Origin: Streptosporangium pseudovulgare
Lineage (GTDB): Bacteria > Actinomycetota > Actinomycetes > Streptosporangiales > Streptosporangiaceae
NCBI RefSeq assembly: GCF_014648055.1
Contig: NZ_BMQJ01000012.1
Location: 124,001 to 188,000 of the forward strand
DNA length: 64,000 nucleotides
Reading direction: 5' to 3'
The position numbers were made by a program, and so were the translations under genes. Of the stretch, positions 31,848 to 40,855 are shown one piece after another; the stretch's first letter is position 1; every line of letters starts with the position of its first letter. The notes below the pieces were generated by a model that worked only from the letters and a program-made list of their open reading frames with translations, did not search any database and was not told the origin of the DNA.

Positions 31848-33343
31848 GACCGGCCTCCCTCATCCGGGGCGTCGCCCGAAGCGACCGGCTTCGGGGCGTC
31901 GCCGACCGGGACCACCAGCCGGCCCGACCTGTCGTGCGGCGGCTCCGGCGGCCGGCCGCCCTCGTCGCCGCGCGGCGGGACGATCGCGCGGCGTGCCCTC
32001 ACCAGGTGCCGCGGACGCAGCGTGAGCAGGGTCCGGTCGGGGTTGTCACGCAGCGCCCGGGCCAGCGTGTACGCCACGGCCGCGACGACCAGCGGCACGA
32101 CGATCACCACGGCGCGCATCGCCCGCATGATGCCCAGGACCGGGATCTGCGTGAACCGGGCCACCACGTCGTTGGAGGACGCGCCGAGGAGCAGCGCGAG
32201 GAAGGACACCGCCCAGGCCCCGGCCGCGACCCGCGCCGGCCGGTTCCGGGGCCGGTCGAGCACCTGGTGCCGGTCCCGGTCGCCGGTCAGGCGCCGGTCC
32301 ACCCAGGGCCAGACGTACATGAGGAGGATGAAGATCGCGGGGAAGAGCACACCGGGCAGGAACGGCGACGGGACGAGATAGCCGAAGACCCGGAACTCCA
32401 CGGCGGGGAAGATGCGGAGCATCCCGTCCACCCAGCCGAGGTACCAGTCCGGCTGGGCGGGCGCGGTCACCGCCGCCGGCTCGTACGGCCCCCACACCCA
32501 GACCGGGTTGATCTGGACGAAGCCCCCGAAGCCGAAGATCACCGCGAGCACCGCGCACAGCAGGGCCAGGGACCGGATGCCGTAGGTCGGCCAGAGCTTC
32601 GACCCGACCACGTTGTGGTCGTTGCGCCCGGGAGCGGGGAACTGTGCGTGCTTCTGCCTGATGATCACCGCCAGGTGGACGCCGAGCAGGGCCGCGATGA
32701 GCACCGGGATGATGAGAACGTGCAGGATGTAGAGCCGGGGGATGGTCAGGTCGGCCGGGAACTCGCCGCCGAAGAACAGGAACTGGACCCACGGCCCCAC
32801 CACCGGTATCGACAGCGCGATCGCCGACGCGACCCGCAGGCCGCTGCCGGACAGCAGGTCGTCGGGGAGCGAGTACCCGGCGAAGGACGTGGCCATCCCG
32901 AGGACGAACATCGTCAGCCCGGTCAGCCAGTTGATCTCCCGGGGCTTGCGGAACGCGCCGGTGAAGAAGATCCGGCACATGTGGACGATGATCGCTCCGA
33001 TGAAGAACAGCGCCGACCAGTGGTGGGCCTGCCGCATCAGCAGGCCGGCCCGCACGTCCCAGCTCAGCTCGACGGTCGAGGCGTAGGCGGCCGACACGGT
33101 GGTCCCGCGCAGCGGCGCGTAGCCGCCGCTGTAGACGCGGTCGGCCATGCTCGCGTCGTAGAAGAACGTCAGGAAGACACCGGTGGCGACGAGCGCCACG
33201 AAGGAGTAGAGGGCGATCTCGCCCAGCATGAACGTCCAGTGGTCCGGGAAGACCTTGGCCAGCGCCAGCCGGAGCTGCGGCGCGATCCGCAGCCGGGCGT
33301 CCAGCCAGCCCATGCTCCGCCGCACCAGCCACCGCGTGATCAT
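31844..33343 (-). CDS. qcrB: cytochrome bc1 complex cytochrome b subunit
   Basis: A 499-aa cytochrome b. The heme-ligand His pairs are in RQAHHWSALFFIGAIIVHMCR and YILHVLIIPVLIAALLGVHLAV. The Qo motif is PDWY, the actinobacterial form of PEWY. A long soluble C-terminus follows, also typical of actinobacteria. The ATG at 33343 has GGAGG 5 nt upstream and overlaps the qcrA stop (ATGA). It oxidises menaquinol and reduces the diheme QcrC. Confidence 0.95.
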   Translation of the reverse strand: MITRWLVRRSMGWLDARLRIAPQLRLALAKVFPDHWTFMLGEIALYSFVALVATGVFLTFFYDASMADRVYSGGYAPLRGTTVSAAYASTVELSWDVRAGLLMRQAHHWSALFFIGAIIVHMCRIFFTGAFRKPREINWLTGLTMFVLGMATSFAGYSLPDDLLSGSGLRVASAIALSIPVVGPWVQFLFFGGEFPADLTIPRLYILHVLIIPVLIAALLGVHLAVIIRQKHAQFPAPGRNDHNVVGSKLWPTYGIRSLALLCAVLAVIFGFGGFVQINPVWVWGPYEPAAVTAPAQPDWYLGWVDGMLRIFPAVEFRVFGYLVPSPFLPGVLFPAIFILLMYVWPWVDRRLTGDRDRHQVLDRPRNRPARVAAGAWAVSFLALLLGASSNDVVARFTQIPVLGIMRAMRAVVIVVPLVVAAVAYTLARALRDNPDRTLLTLRPRHLVRARRAIVPPRGDEGGRPPEPPHDRSGRLVVPVGDAPKPVASGDAPDEGGRS

Positions 33344-34194
33344 GTCTTCCTCCAGTAGCCGGGACCGGGTGGACCCGAGAGGCCGCCCCGGGCGACGAGC
33401 GTCCCGTCGGCGCCCACCCCGAGCGGCAGCTGCGGCAGCGGCCGGGCGGCCGGTCCGGCGACCGGCCTGGCCCCGCCGAGGACGTCGAAGAGCGACTGGT
33501 GGCAGGGGCACAGGAGCTGCCGGGTCTGCTTGACGTACAACCCGACCGGGCAGCCGGCGTGGGTGCAGAGCTTGGAGTAGGCCACCAGGCCGTCGACGGT
33601 CCAGTTCCCCCGCCCGGGGGGCAGCTCCAGGTCGGCCGGGTCCACCCGGATGAGCAGCACCGCCGCGTCGCCGATCCCGGCCCGTCCCTCGGGGAACACC
33701 GTGACCACGCCGCCCTCGGCGACGTCGCCGGGCCGTACCGGCCGGCCCCGGTCGTTCACCACGCGGACGCCCGCCCGCCAGGGGGTGGCGGCGAGGGCGC
33801 GCCACGGGTTCGGGCCGCGCGCCAGCAGCGACCGGACCGGGAAGAGCGCGGCCAGGCCCAGCACGCCGAGCGCGAGGGTCAGCATCCTGCGGGGCAGCGC
33901 AGTCCGGGTGAGGGGGGCCTCGTCGCGGGCGAACTCCGAGGCCAGGGCACGGCGTTCGGGCAGCGGCGAGATCATCGGCTCCCGCTCCTCCACGAACGGC
34001 CCCTGGGGCAGGAGCGTGCGCGCCCAGAGGGCGAATCCCACCGCGAGTCCGGCGAACGCCACCAGGAGCCCGAGCCCGAGCAGCTGGGTGTCGTCGCCGA
34101 GGACGTACATCGCGGCGAAGAAGGCGGCGGCGAGGGCGGCCACCCCGAACGCGACGGCGACGTGGCGCTCCGCCCGGCGCCGGGGCCCGGTCAC
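33340..34194 (-). CDS. qcrA: cytochrome bc1 Rieske iron-sulfur subunit
   Basis: A 284-aa protein with three N-terminal transmembrane helices, the actinobacterial QcrA arrangement, and a Rieske domain. Cluster motifs are CTHAGCPVG and CPCHQSLFD, giving the two Cys/two His ligands and the disulfide Cys. The GTG at 34194 overlaps the qcrC stop (GTGA). It transfers electrons from menaquinol to cytochrome c. Confidence 0.95.
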   Translation of the reverse strand: MTGPRRRAERHVAVAFGVAALAAAFFAAMYVLGDDTQLLGLGLLVAFAGLAVGFALWARTLLPQGPFVEEREPMISPLPERRALASEFARDEAPLTRTALPRRMLTLALGVLGLAALFPVRSLLARGPNPWRALAATPWRAGVRVVNDRGRPVRPGDVAEGGVVTVFPEGRAGIGDAAVLLIRVDPADLELPPGRGNWTVDGLVAYSKLCTHAGCPVGLYVKQTRQLLCPCHQSLFDVLGGARPVAGPAARPLPQLPLGVGADGTLVARGGLSGPPGPGYWRKT

Positions 34195-35171
34195 CGCGCC
34201 CTCTTCCCGAGGAGGCGGATGACGATCAGCAGCAGGCCGATGCCGAAGACCCACGCCACGAGGCCCTCGGCCACCGGCCCGACCCCGCCCAGCTTCGCCC
34301 CGCCCCGGTCGTCCGTACGGCGCAGCGCGAGGATGTAGCCGATGATCGAGTTCACCTCCGCGTCGCTCAGCGTTCCCTGTGAGAACTCGGGCATCGTCCC
34401 GGGACCGATCCGGATCGCCTCGGCGATCTGGGTGGGTGAGGGGTACATGAGCGACGGCGCGTAGCGCCCGTCGGGCAGCGCCGCCCCCACCGCGCTCGCG
34501 GAGTGGCAGGAGGCGCAGTTCTGCAGGTAGAGGGTGGCGCCCAGCCGCACGTCGCCCGGGGCGACCCGCGGGATCGGCTCGCCCCGGCCGAGGGTGGACA
34601 CGTAGGCGATCAGCGCGTCGATGTCGCGGCGGCCGAAGGCCGGCTTGCCGCGCCGCGGCACGGCGTCGGGCGCGGGCAGCGGCATCCGGCCGCTGGAGAC
34701 CTGGTAGTCCACGTCGGCCGGCCCGGCGTCGCGCAGGCTCGGGCCGTTCTGGCTGCCCCCGCCGTCCTGGCCGTGGCAGCCGGCGCAGGTCGCCCGGTAC
34801 AGCTGCCGCCCGCGGGCGAACGGGTCGCTCGTGGTGGGAGACGGGACCGGCCTCGGGGACGGCGGCCACGGCTCGCCCCGGGCCCCGGGCGCCGAGGACG
34901 GCGGGGACGGCCGCCACGGCTCGCTCCGCGCTCCGGCGTCCGCCGTCCCGCCGGACAGCGCGCCCGCGGCCGCGGCGGCCGCCGCCGCCAGGAGCAGCGC
35001 GCCCCGGGCGGCGTGCTTCACGGCGTGCTTCACGGTGTGCTTCACGGTGTGCTTCACGGCATGCCGTACGGCCTGCTCCAGGTTGTGCCGGGCCGTGCCC
35101 CGATCGGTGCCCCGAGCGGTCCGCCGGGTGACGTGCCGGGCGGGTCCCGGCCGGTGGTCGTGGTACCGCAT
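34191..35171 (-). CDS. qcrC: cytochrome bc1 diheme cytochrome c subunit with VKHT repeats
   Basis: A 326-aa protein with two heme c sites (CAGCH and CASCH) and a C-terminal anchor helix (LVAWVFGIGLLLIVIRLLG), as in actinobacterial QcrC. The N-terminus is unusual: before the signal-anchor helix it contains a His/Lys/Val tandem repeat (AVKHTVKHTVKHAVKH) and an Arg-rich start. A proline-rich spacer separates the anchor from the first heme domain. The c hemes need the Ccm system encoded just upstream. Confidence 0.93.
   Translation of the reverse strand: MRYHDHRPGPARHVTRRTARGTDRGTARHNLEQAVRHAVKHTVKHTVKHAVKHAARGALLLAAAAAAAAGALSGGTADAGARSEPWRPSPPSSAPGARGEPWPPSPRPVPSPTTSDPFARGRQLYRATCAGCHGQDGGGSQNGPSLRDAGPADVDYQVSSGRMPLPAPDAVPRRGKPAFGRRDIDALIAYVSTLGRGEPIPRVAPGDVRLGATLYLQNCASCHSASAVGAALPDGRYAPSLMYPSPTQIAEAIRIGPGTMPEFSQGTLSDAEVNSIIGYILALRRTDDRGGAKLGGVGPVAEGLVAWVFGIGLLLIVIRLLGKRAR
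35011..35070 (-). repeat. 12-bp in-frame tandem repeat encoding VKH(T/A) at the QcrC N-terminus
   Basis: Units G(C/T)GTGCTTCACG (plus strand) at 35011, 35023, 35035 and 35047, then a degenerate fifth. Each adds four residues (V-K-H-T or V-K-H-A) to the cytoplasmic N-terminus of QcrC. Four histidines and four lysines are spaced regularly, which might bind metal or lipid headgroups. Confidence 0.9.
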
Positions 35172-35174
35172 CGG

Positions 35175-35594
35175 TCACCTCAGCGTGAACAGGTAGGCGG
35201 CGATGTCCCGCGCGTCCTCCTCGGTCACCCCGAGGTTCGGCATCGCGTTGCCGGGCACGACGCCCTGCGGGTCGCGGAGCCAGCGCCGCAGGTTCGGCGC
35301 GTTGTTCTGCAGCACCCCCGCGATGTAGCTCCGCCGGCCGAACGCGGTGAGCGGCGGTCCCACCGTCCCCTCCGCGCCCTGCACGCCGGGGATGGTGTGG
35401 CAGGAGGAGCAGCCGTACACGCTGATGAGCCGCTGCCCGCGCGCGGGGTCGCCGCCCTGCACCTCCGGCGGCGGGAAGGCGGACCGGCCGCCGCCCGCGC
35501 CGCACCCGGCGAGCGGACCGGCGGCGAGCGCGCACAGCGCCACCAGCGCCACCAGCGCCGCAACCCGCCGTACCCCCGGCCCCGCCGGTCTCAT
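35175..35594 (-). CDS. monoheme cytochrome c lipoprotein
   Basis: A 139-aa exported cytochrome c. The signal peptide ends in the lipobox PLAGC; one heme site CSSCH and a Met axial candidate in NAMPNLGV follow. The end (EEDARDIAAYLFTLR) is the classic class I cytochrome c C-terminal helix. The ATG at 35594 overlaps the ctaG stop (ATGA). It may shuttle electrons between bc1 and the caa3 oxidase, or serve as an alternative electron entry. Confidence 0.9.
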   Translation of the reverse strand: MRPAGPGVRRVAALVALVALCALAAGPLAGCGAGGGRSAFPPPEVQGGDPARGQRLISVYGCSSCHTIPGVQGAEGTVGPPLTAFGRRSYIAGVLQNNAPNLRRWLRDPQGVVPGNAMPNLGVTEEDARDIAAYLFTLR

Positions 35595-36502
35595 GGGCGC
35601 GCCTCCTCGGAGGGGACCCGCTCGGGGACCTCCGGCACGCGCGGCGGCGCGGCCGTACCGTCCTCCCCCGCGGGTCCGCCCATCCACCGCAGGAACAGGG
35701 CGATCATCACGGCGAAGTAGACCAGGTCGGCCGGCACCCACATGACCAGGCCGGCGAGCTGCTGGTCGGTGAGCGGGTCCACGCCGATCCCGGCCGCCTC
35801 GGCGGCCTGCAGCGGGTACAGCGGGGCTCGCGCCAGGGTGAGGACCGCGCCCAGCGCCGCCGCGGGCAGCATGGTCACGAACAGGTAGAGCAGCGCGACC
35901 GGCCCGCCGATCCGGTGCCTGCCCGGGGTCAGCAGGTGCCACCACAGCAGCCAGGCCGCGCCGAGGAAGCACAGGTGTTCGATCACGTGCACCGGCTCGA
36001 CGGCCAGGGCGAGGTCGTAGGGGACCGGCAGGTGCCAGAACCACAGCACCACGGTGTGCAGCAGCCAGGCGGTGACCGGCAGGTAGAGCAGGCGCAGCAG
36101 CGGCAGGTTCCGCGCGGCGTGCCGTACGGAGGCGAGGCCGTGACGCCACCGCGGCGGCAGCGTCAGCGGGACCACCAGGCCGGGCGCCCCGGCCGCCAGG
36201 AGGGGCGCGGCCACCACGACGAGGACCATGTGCTGCGCCATGTGCGCGAAGAGCCGCTCGTCGGCCGCGTGGTCCAGCGGCGGCAGGAGCGCGACCGCCA
36301 CCGCGAGCAGCCCGCCGGCGAAGCAGGCGGCCCGGACCGTGCCGAGCCGCCGGGCGCCCGCCCGCGCCGAACGGAGCCGCGGGCCGGAGAACGCCCGCAG
36401 GCCCCCGAGGTAGGCGGCGGCCAGCAGGAGGATCCAGCAGACCACCGCGAGCACGTCCCACTTCCACGGCCCGGCGCCGCCGCCGTGGGCGAGGAGCGTC
36501 AT
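35591..36502 (-). CDS. ctaG: cytochrome c oxidase assembly factor CtaG (caa3_CtaG family)
   Basis: A 303-aa membrane protein with about seven helices. Histidine-rich motifs HMAQHMVLVVVAAPLL and LFWHLP...HVIEHLCFLGAAWLLWW fit the caa3_CtaG family, which helps insert copper into oxidase. The ATG at 36502 overlaps the previous stop (ATGA); an upstream in-frame ATG at 36514 is possible. The C-terminus is soluble and acidic. Confidence 0.85.
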   Translation of the reverse strand: MTLLAHGGGAGPWKWDVLAVVCWILLLAAAYLGGLRAFSGPRLRSARAGARRLGTVRAACFAGGLLAVAVALLPPLDHAADERLFAHMAQHMVLVVVAAPLLAAGAPGLVVPLTLPPRWRHGLASVRHAARNLPLLRLLYLPVTAWLLHTVVLWFWHLPVPYDLALAVEPVHVIEHLCFLGAAWLLWWHLLTPGRHRIGGPVALLYLFVTMLPAAALGAVLTLARAPLYPLQAAEAAGIGVDPLTDQQLAGLVMWVPADLVYFAVMIALFLRWMGGPAGEDGTAAPPRVPEVPERVPSEEARP

Positions 36503-36981
36503 GTCTGGACGCATGACGGCAGCATCACCACGGCGAGACCCCCCATCAGGATCATGAGCACGGAGAACACGTCCAGCCAGAACCCGATCTGGAGCATGAA
36601 ACGGACCCGGTCCGACTTCCTCCCCGGGGGTTCGGGCGGGTCGCGCCGCCACAGCAGCAGGTCCGCGACGAGCGCGGCCACCGCGACGAGGGCGGGCAGC
36701 CCGGTGGCGACGGCGACGAAGACGACCACCGGGGTCCCGCCGATGAGACCGCCGCCCTCGACGCAGGTCAGCTCGACCAGGCTCCACGCGAAGACGACGT
36801 GGAGGGACCACGCGATCACCCCGCCCAGCACCGCGAACCACAGCGGTCCCGGCCGGGTACGGCGGGCCCTCCCCCCGGGCCCTCCGGCCTCCCCGGACTC
36901 CCCGGGCTCCCCGGCCGCTCCGGGGGCCTCCCCGGGGCGTCCCCCGGAGCCCGGGGCGGCGGATTCGGTCTGCTCGGACAT
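36499..36981 (-). CDS. three-helix membrane protein of the caa3 operon
   Basis: A 160-aa protein. The first 45 residues are Gly/Pro/Glu-rich and disordered. Three hydrophobic segments follow (starting LWFAVLGGVIAW, VVVFVAVATGLPALV and FWLDVFSVLMILMGGLAVV). It sits between ctaE and ctaG and is coupled to ctaG. It does not match a catalytic oxidase subunit I recognise. It could be a small structural or subunit IV-like component. Confidence 0.7.
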   Translation of the reverse strand: MSEQTESAAPGSGGRPGEAPGAAGEPGESGEAGGPGGRARRTRPGPLWFAVLGGVIAWSLHVVFAWSLVELTCVEGGGLIGGTPVVVFVAVATGLPALVAVAALVADLLLWRRDPPEPPGRKSDRVRFMLQIGFWLDVFSVLMILMGGLAVVMLPSCVQT

Positions 36982-36986
36982 GGCTC

Positions 36987-37616
36987 TCACAGGTGCGGGC
37001 TGAGGTAGATGGTGAAGAGGATGGTGATCCAGACGGCGTCGACGAAGTGCCAGTAGAACGCCACGAGCCTGACCCGTTCGTGGTGCCGGCTGCCGAGCTT
37101 GCCGGCCAGCGCCGCGATCGTGGCGAAGACCAGCATCACCAGGCCGACGATCACGTGCAGGCCATGGAAGCCGGTGATGACGTAGAACAGCGAGCCGTAG
37201 ACGTTGGTGGACCAGACGAACTCGCCCAGCTTGGTGGCGTACTCGGTGGCCTGCAGGCCCAGGAACGCCGCGCCGAGCGCGAGGGTGGACGCCAGCCCCG
37301 CCCGCAGCTGCGCGGTACGGCCGCGCCGCACGGCCAGGTCGGCCCAGACCATCGGGCCGCTGCTGGAGAGCAGCAGCACGGTCATGATCAGCGGTTTGGA
37401 CAGCTCGGGGTCCTTGATCCCGCCGGGCGGCCAGGGGCCGGCCGTGGAGAACCGGATGTAGAAGTAGGAGCCCAGCAGGCAGGCGAAGATCGTCGCCTCG
37501 GTGGTGATGAACAGCACCATGCCCCACCAGGCGGGGGTCCGCCCGCTGGGCGGTTTGCCGTGCGGCGGCGCCGGCCCGACGGGCCGGATGGGAACCCACT
37601 CCCCCGTGGCGGTCAT
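36987..37616 (-). CDS. ctaE: cytochrome c oxidase subunit III
   Basis: A 209-aa protein with five transmembrane helices, the short bacterial form. Hallmarks are WWGMVLFITTEATIFACLLGSYFY with the conserved Glu, the TEYATKLGEF loop, and GFHGLHVIVGL...VAFYWHFVDAVWITIL. The ATG at 37616 overlaps the ctaD stop (ATGA). It stabilises proton uptake in subunit I. Confidence 0.95.
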   Translation of the reverse strand: MTATGEWVPIRPVGPAPPHGKPPSGRTPAWWGMVLFITTEATIFACLLGSYFYIRFSTAGPWPPGGIKDPELSKPLIMTVLLLSSSGPMVWADLAVRRGRTAQLRAGLASTLALGAAFLGLQATEYATKLGEFVWSTNVYGSLFYVITGFHGLHVIVGLVMLVFATIAALAGKLGSRHHERVRLVAFYWHFVDAVWITILFTIYLSPHL

Positions 37617-39643
37617 GCCCCTGCCCCCTTCTCCCCGGCCTTCTCCGTCTTCTTCTCGGCCTCCCGCTCGGCCGCCGCGTCCTGCTCGGCCGTCTCCCGG
37701 GCCTTCTCCCCGGGGGCGTGGCCGGCCTCGCGCCTGCTCCACCGCGGCCACAGCCACCGGCCGATGACGAGGACGGCGACCACGCCGGCCGCCACCGCCA
37801 GGACGTACACGCCGAGCAGCAGCCCCAGCACCGCGAGGAACAGGCTGACCGCGGTGACGAACGGGACCGGCGTGTGCTCGGGCATCTCCAGGGCCACCTC
37901 GGGCTCGGCGTCGAGCTCGCTGGTCACCAGCAGCTCGTGGCCCTCGGCCAGCACCCGGTCCCTGGAGCGCGCCCCCTCGGCGAAGGAGTCCAGGCTCCCC
38001 TGGTCCCACAGCGGGTGCACGCTGTGCACGGTCGGGATCACCGGGAAGTTGTACGGGTGCGGCGGGGAGGCCGTGGCCCATTCGAGGGTCTCCCCGCCCC
38101 ACGGGTCGGGCGGGGCCTGCCCCCCTTTCCACAGGCTGTGCGCGAACGTGCCCAGCGTGACGAGCAACCCGGCGAGCAGCAGGTACGCGCCGAGGCTGGA
38201 GAGCAGGTTCCACAGGTCCCAGTCCAGGCCGCCGGGGTAGGTGTAGACCCGGCGCGGCATGCCGAGCAGCCCGGAGATGTGCATGGGGAAGAAGGTGAGG
38301 TTGAATCCGGCGAAGACCAGCCAGAAGGACCACCGCCCGCCCCGGACGCCCGTCAGCCTCCCGGTCATCTTCGGCCACCAGTAGAAGACACCGCCGATCA
38401 GCGGGAAGACGGCGCCGCCGAACAGCACGTAGTGGAAGTGCGCCACCACGAAGTAGGAGTCGGTGACCTGCTGGTCGAACGGCACGATGCCGAACATGAC
38501 GCCGGTGACCCCGCCTGTCACGAACACGACGAGGAAGCCCATCGCCCACAGCATCGGCACCCCGAGCACGACCCGGCCCGTGAGCATGGTGCCCAGCCAG
38601 GCGAACATCTGGATGCCCGAGGGGACCGTGACGATCATGCTGGCCGCGGAGAAGAAGGTCAGCGAGAGCTGCGGCAGCCCCACGGCGAACATGTGGTGCA
38701 CCCACACGCCGAAGCTGATGATCCCCACCGCGACCATGGCCAGCACGAGCAGCGGGTAGGCCATGATCGGCCGCCGGGAGAAGACCGGGATGATCGCCGA
38801 GACGATGCCGAGCGCGGGCAGCACGATGATGTACACGTCGGGGTGGCCGAACAGCCAGAACAGGTGCTGCCACAGCACCACGTCCCCGCCCGCTTCCGGC
38901 TGGAAGAACCGGGTGCCGAACCTCCGGTCCAGGAACAGCATGGCGTTCGCCGTGTTGAGCGGCGGCAACGCGAAGATCAGCAGGAACGCGGTCACCACGA
39001 GCGCCCAGACGAAGATCGGTACCCGGTTGAGCGTCATGCCCGGGGCCCGCAGCTTGAGGGCGGTCGCGATGAAGTTGATCGATCCGGAGGTGGTGGAGAC
39101 GCCGAGGAAGAGCAGTCCCAGCGAGTACACGTCCATGTTGATGCCGGGCTGGTACTTCGGCCCGGTGAGCGGGACGTAGGCGAACCAGCCGCCGTTGGGC
39201 GCCCGGCCGAAGAGCAGGCTGGCGAACAGGATCACGCCCGCGAACGTGAAGACCCAGTAGGTGAAGGCGTTGAGCCGGGGGAAGGCCATGTCGCGCGTGC
39301 CGAGCATGAGCGGCAGCAGGAAGTTGCCGAACCCGAACGACATCGGCGTCGCGAACAGGAAGATCATCGCCGTGCCGTGCAGCGTGAACAGCTGGTTGTA
39401 CGCCTCGGGGGTGAGCAGTTCCCCGTTCGGCGTGATGAGCTGGGTGCGCAGAGCGGTGGCGTCCAGTCCGGCCAGCGCGAAGAACACCGCCGCGGTGACC
39501 AGGTAGCGCCGGCCGATCCGCTTGTGGTCGACGGTGGTGACCCAGGCCCGCAGGCCGTGCTCCTCCGGCCAGTGCCGCCCGACCCGCCCGCCGGCCGTCT
39601 CCTCGGCGACGCCGTACGCGTGGGTGGCGTTGTCGATGCTCAT
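37613..39643 (-). CDS. ctaD: caa3-type cytochrome c oxidase subunit I with altered proton-channel residues
   Basis: A 676-aa heme-copper oxidase subunit I. Heme and CuB ligands are present: His89 (FTLHGTAM), His267/Tyr271 (HPDVY), His316-317 (VWVHHMF) and HFHYVLFGG. Two residues differ from the textbook A1 type. The D-channel Glu of HPEVY is Asp269, and the K-channel Lys of PTGIK is Gln345 (VPSGIQMFAW). A C-terminal extension adds a further helix and a highly charged tail rich in Glu/Lys/Ala. The ATG at 39643 follows an AGGGG site. Confidence 0.94.
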   Translation of the reverse strand: MSIDNATHAYGVAEETAGGRVGRHWPEEHGLRAWVTTVDHKRIGRRYLVTAAVFFALAGLDATALRTQLITPNGELLTPEAYNQLFTLHGTAMIFLFATPMSFGFGNFLLPLMLGTRDMAFPRLNAFTYWVFTFAGVILFASLLFGRAPNGGWFAYVPLTGPKYQPGINMDVYSLGLLFLGVSTTSGSINFIATALKLRAPGMTLNRVPIFVWALVVTAFLLIFALPPLNTANAMLFLDRRFGTRFFQPEAGGDVVLWQHLFWLFGHPDVYIIVLPALGIVSAIIPVFSRRPIMAYPLLVLAMVAVGIISFGVWVHHMFAVGLPQLSLTFFSAASMIVTVPSGIQMFAWLGTMLTGRVVLGVPMLWAMGFLVVFVTGGVTGVMFGIVPFDQQVTDSYFVVAHFHYVLFGGAVFPLIGGVFYWWPKMTGRLTGVRGGRWSFWLVFAGFNLTFFPMHISGLLGMPRRVYTYPGGLDWDLWNLLSSLGAYLLLAGLLVTLGTFAHSLWKGGQAPPDPWGGETLEWATASPPHPYNFPVIPTVHSVHPLWDQGSLDSFAEGARSRDRVLAEGHELLVTSELDAEPEVALEMPEHTPVPFVTAVSLFLAVLGLLLGVYVLAVAAGVVAVLVIGRWLWPRWSRREAGHAPGEKARETAEQDAAAEREAEKKTEKAGEKGAGA

Positions 39644-39652
39644 CCTGGTCCC

Positions 39653-40702
39653 CTAACGCAGCGTCTCGAGGTAGGCGATGAGCGCCTGCAGCTGTTCCGA
39701 ACCCAGCGGCTGCGGCGGCATCCTGTTGCCGGGCTTGATCGTCTGGGAGTTGGAGATCCAGCCGCCGAGGTAGCCGCGGGTGTTGGGCACGGTGCCCGCC
39801 GCGAGGTGGCTCCGGCTCGCCAGGTGGGTGAGGTCGGGGCCGATCCGCCCGTTCGCGGTGGTCCCGCGTACGGCGTGGCAGGAGGCGCAGGAGCCCGATT
39901 CGAGCACCCGCAGCCCCTGGGCGGCCAGGCCCCCGGACGGGACCGGCGCGGGCCGGGCCTGCCCGGTGAGCCAGGCGGCGAACTCGGCCGGCGGCTGGGC
40001 CACGACGTGGAAGGCCATCCGGGCGTGCTGGAGCCCGCAGTACTCCGCGCACTGCCCCCGGTAGACGCCGGGACGGTCGGTGCGCAGCCACAGGTGGTTC
40101 GTCCGGCCCGCGACGAGGTCGGTCTTCACGTTGAGCTGCGGCGCCCAGAAGCTGTGGTTGACGTCGGCGGTGCGCAGCCTCAGGTGGACGGTCCGCCCGG
40201 TCGGCATGTGGATCTCGTTGGCGGTGACGACCCCGGAGCCGGGATAGCTCACCTCCCACCACCACTGGTGGCCGAGGACGTCGATGGTGAGCTGGCCGGG
40301 GTCCTTGGGGTCCCCGATGGCGCGCAGCGTGGGCAGGCTGACCACGTAGACGAAGACCAGGACGATGGCGGGCAGGATGATGCCGGTGATCGTCACGTAC
40401 CGCTGCCCGGTGTCCATCCGGGCCCGCACCCCCGGCCGGCGACGGCGGGTCGCCGCCCACAGCACGAGGACCACGATCACCGCGATGACGAACAGCGAGA
40501 TGCCGAACATGAGCCACCACAGCCCCGCCACCCGCCTGGCGCCGTCGCCGTACGGCGTCAGCGTCGACTGACCGGACCCCGAGCAGGCGGAGAGGGGGAG
40601 GACCGCGAGCGCGATCCACGGCCACCTCGCCGAACGCGGCAGGAGGGACCGTGACTCCGCCGGGAGGGGCCGTGACCGTGCCGGCCGCCGTCTCGCCATC
40701 AC
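39653..40702 (-). CDS. ctaC: caa3-type oxidase subunit II with fused cytochrome c
   Basis: A 349-aa lipoprotein-type subunit II. The signal ends LPLSACSG, two helices follow, then the CuA cupredoxin domain with DVNHSFWAPQL and GQCAEYCGLQHARM. A C-terminal cytochrome c domain has CASCH and a PGNRMPP Met ligand. The fused heme domain defines the caa3 type, so electrons can be accepted without a separate cytochrome. It is the first gene of the operon. The GTG/ATG region of the start shows no strong ribosome site. Confidence 0.94.
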   Translation of the reverse strand: MMARRRPARSRPLPAESRSLLPRSARWPWIALAVLPLSACSGSGQSTLTPYGDGARRVAGLWWLMFGISLFVIAVIVVLVLWAATRRRRPGVRARMDTGQRYVTITGIILPAIVLVFVYVVSLPTLRAIGDPKDPGQLTIDVLGHQWWWEVSYPGSGVVTANEIHMPTGRTVHLRLRTADVNHSFWAPQLNVKTDLVAGRTNHLWLRTDRPGVYRGQCAEYCGLQHARMAFHVVAQPPAEFAAWLTGQARPAPVPSGGLAAQGLRVLESGSCASCHAVRGTTANGRIGPDLTHLASRSHLAAGTVPNTRGYLGGWISNSQTIKPGNRMPPQPLGSEQLQALIAYLETLR

Positions 40703-40855
40703 CCGCCCCCCGCTCGCGTCCGTCCGCGTCCGGACGGAGAAGCCGAGCCCGCGGCTTTCCGCCCGAGGCGCCGGCGGGAGGAGGTCACCGGACCGGCGAA
40801 CGGACGTACGGACGTCCGCGACCCGGCGGTGAACGGCGCACCGATCCCTGATTAC

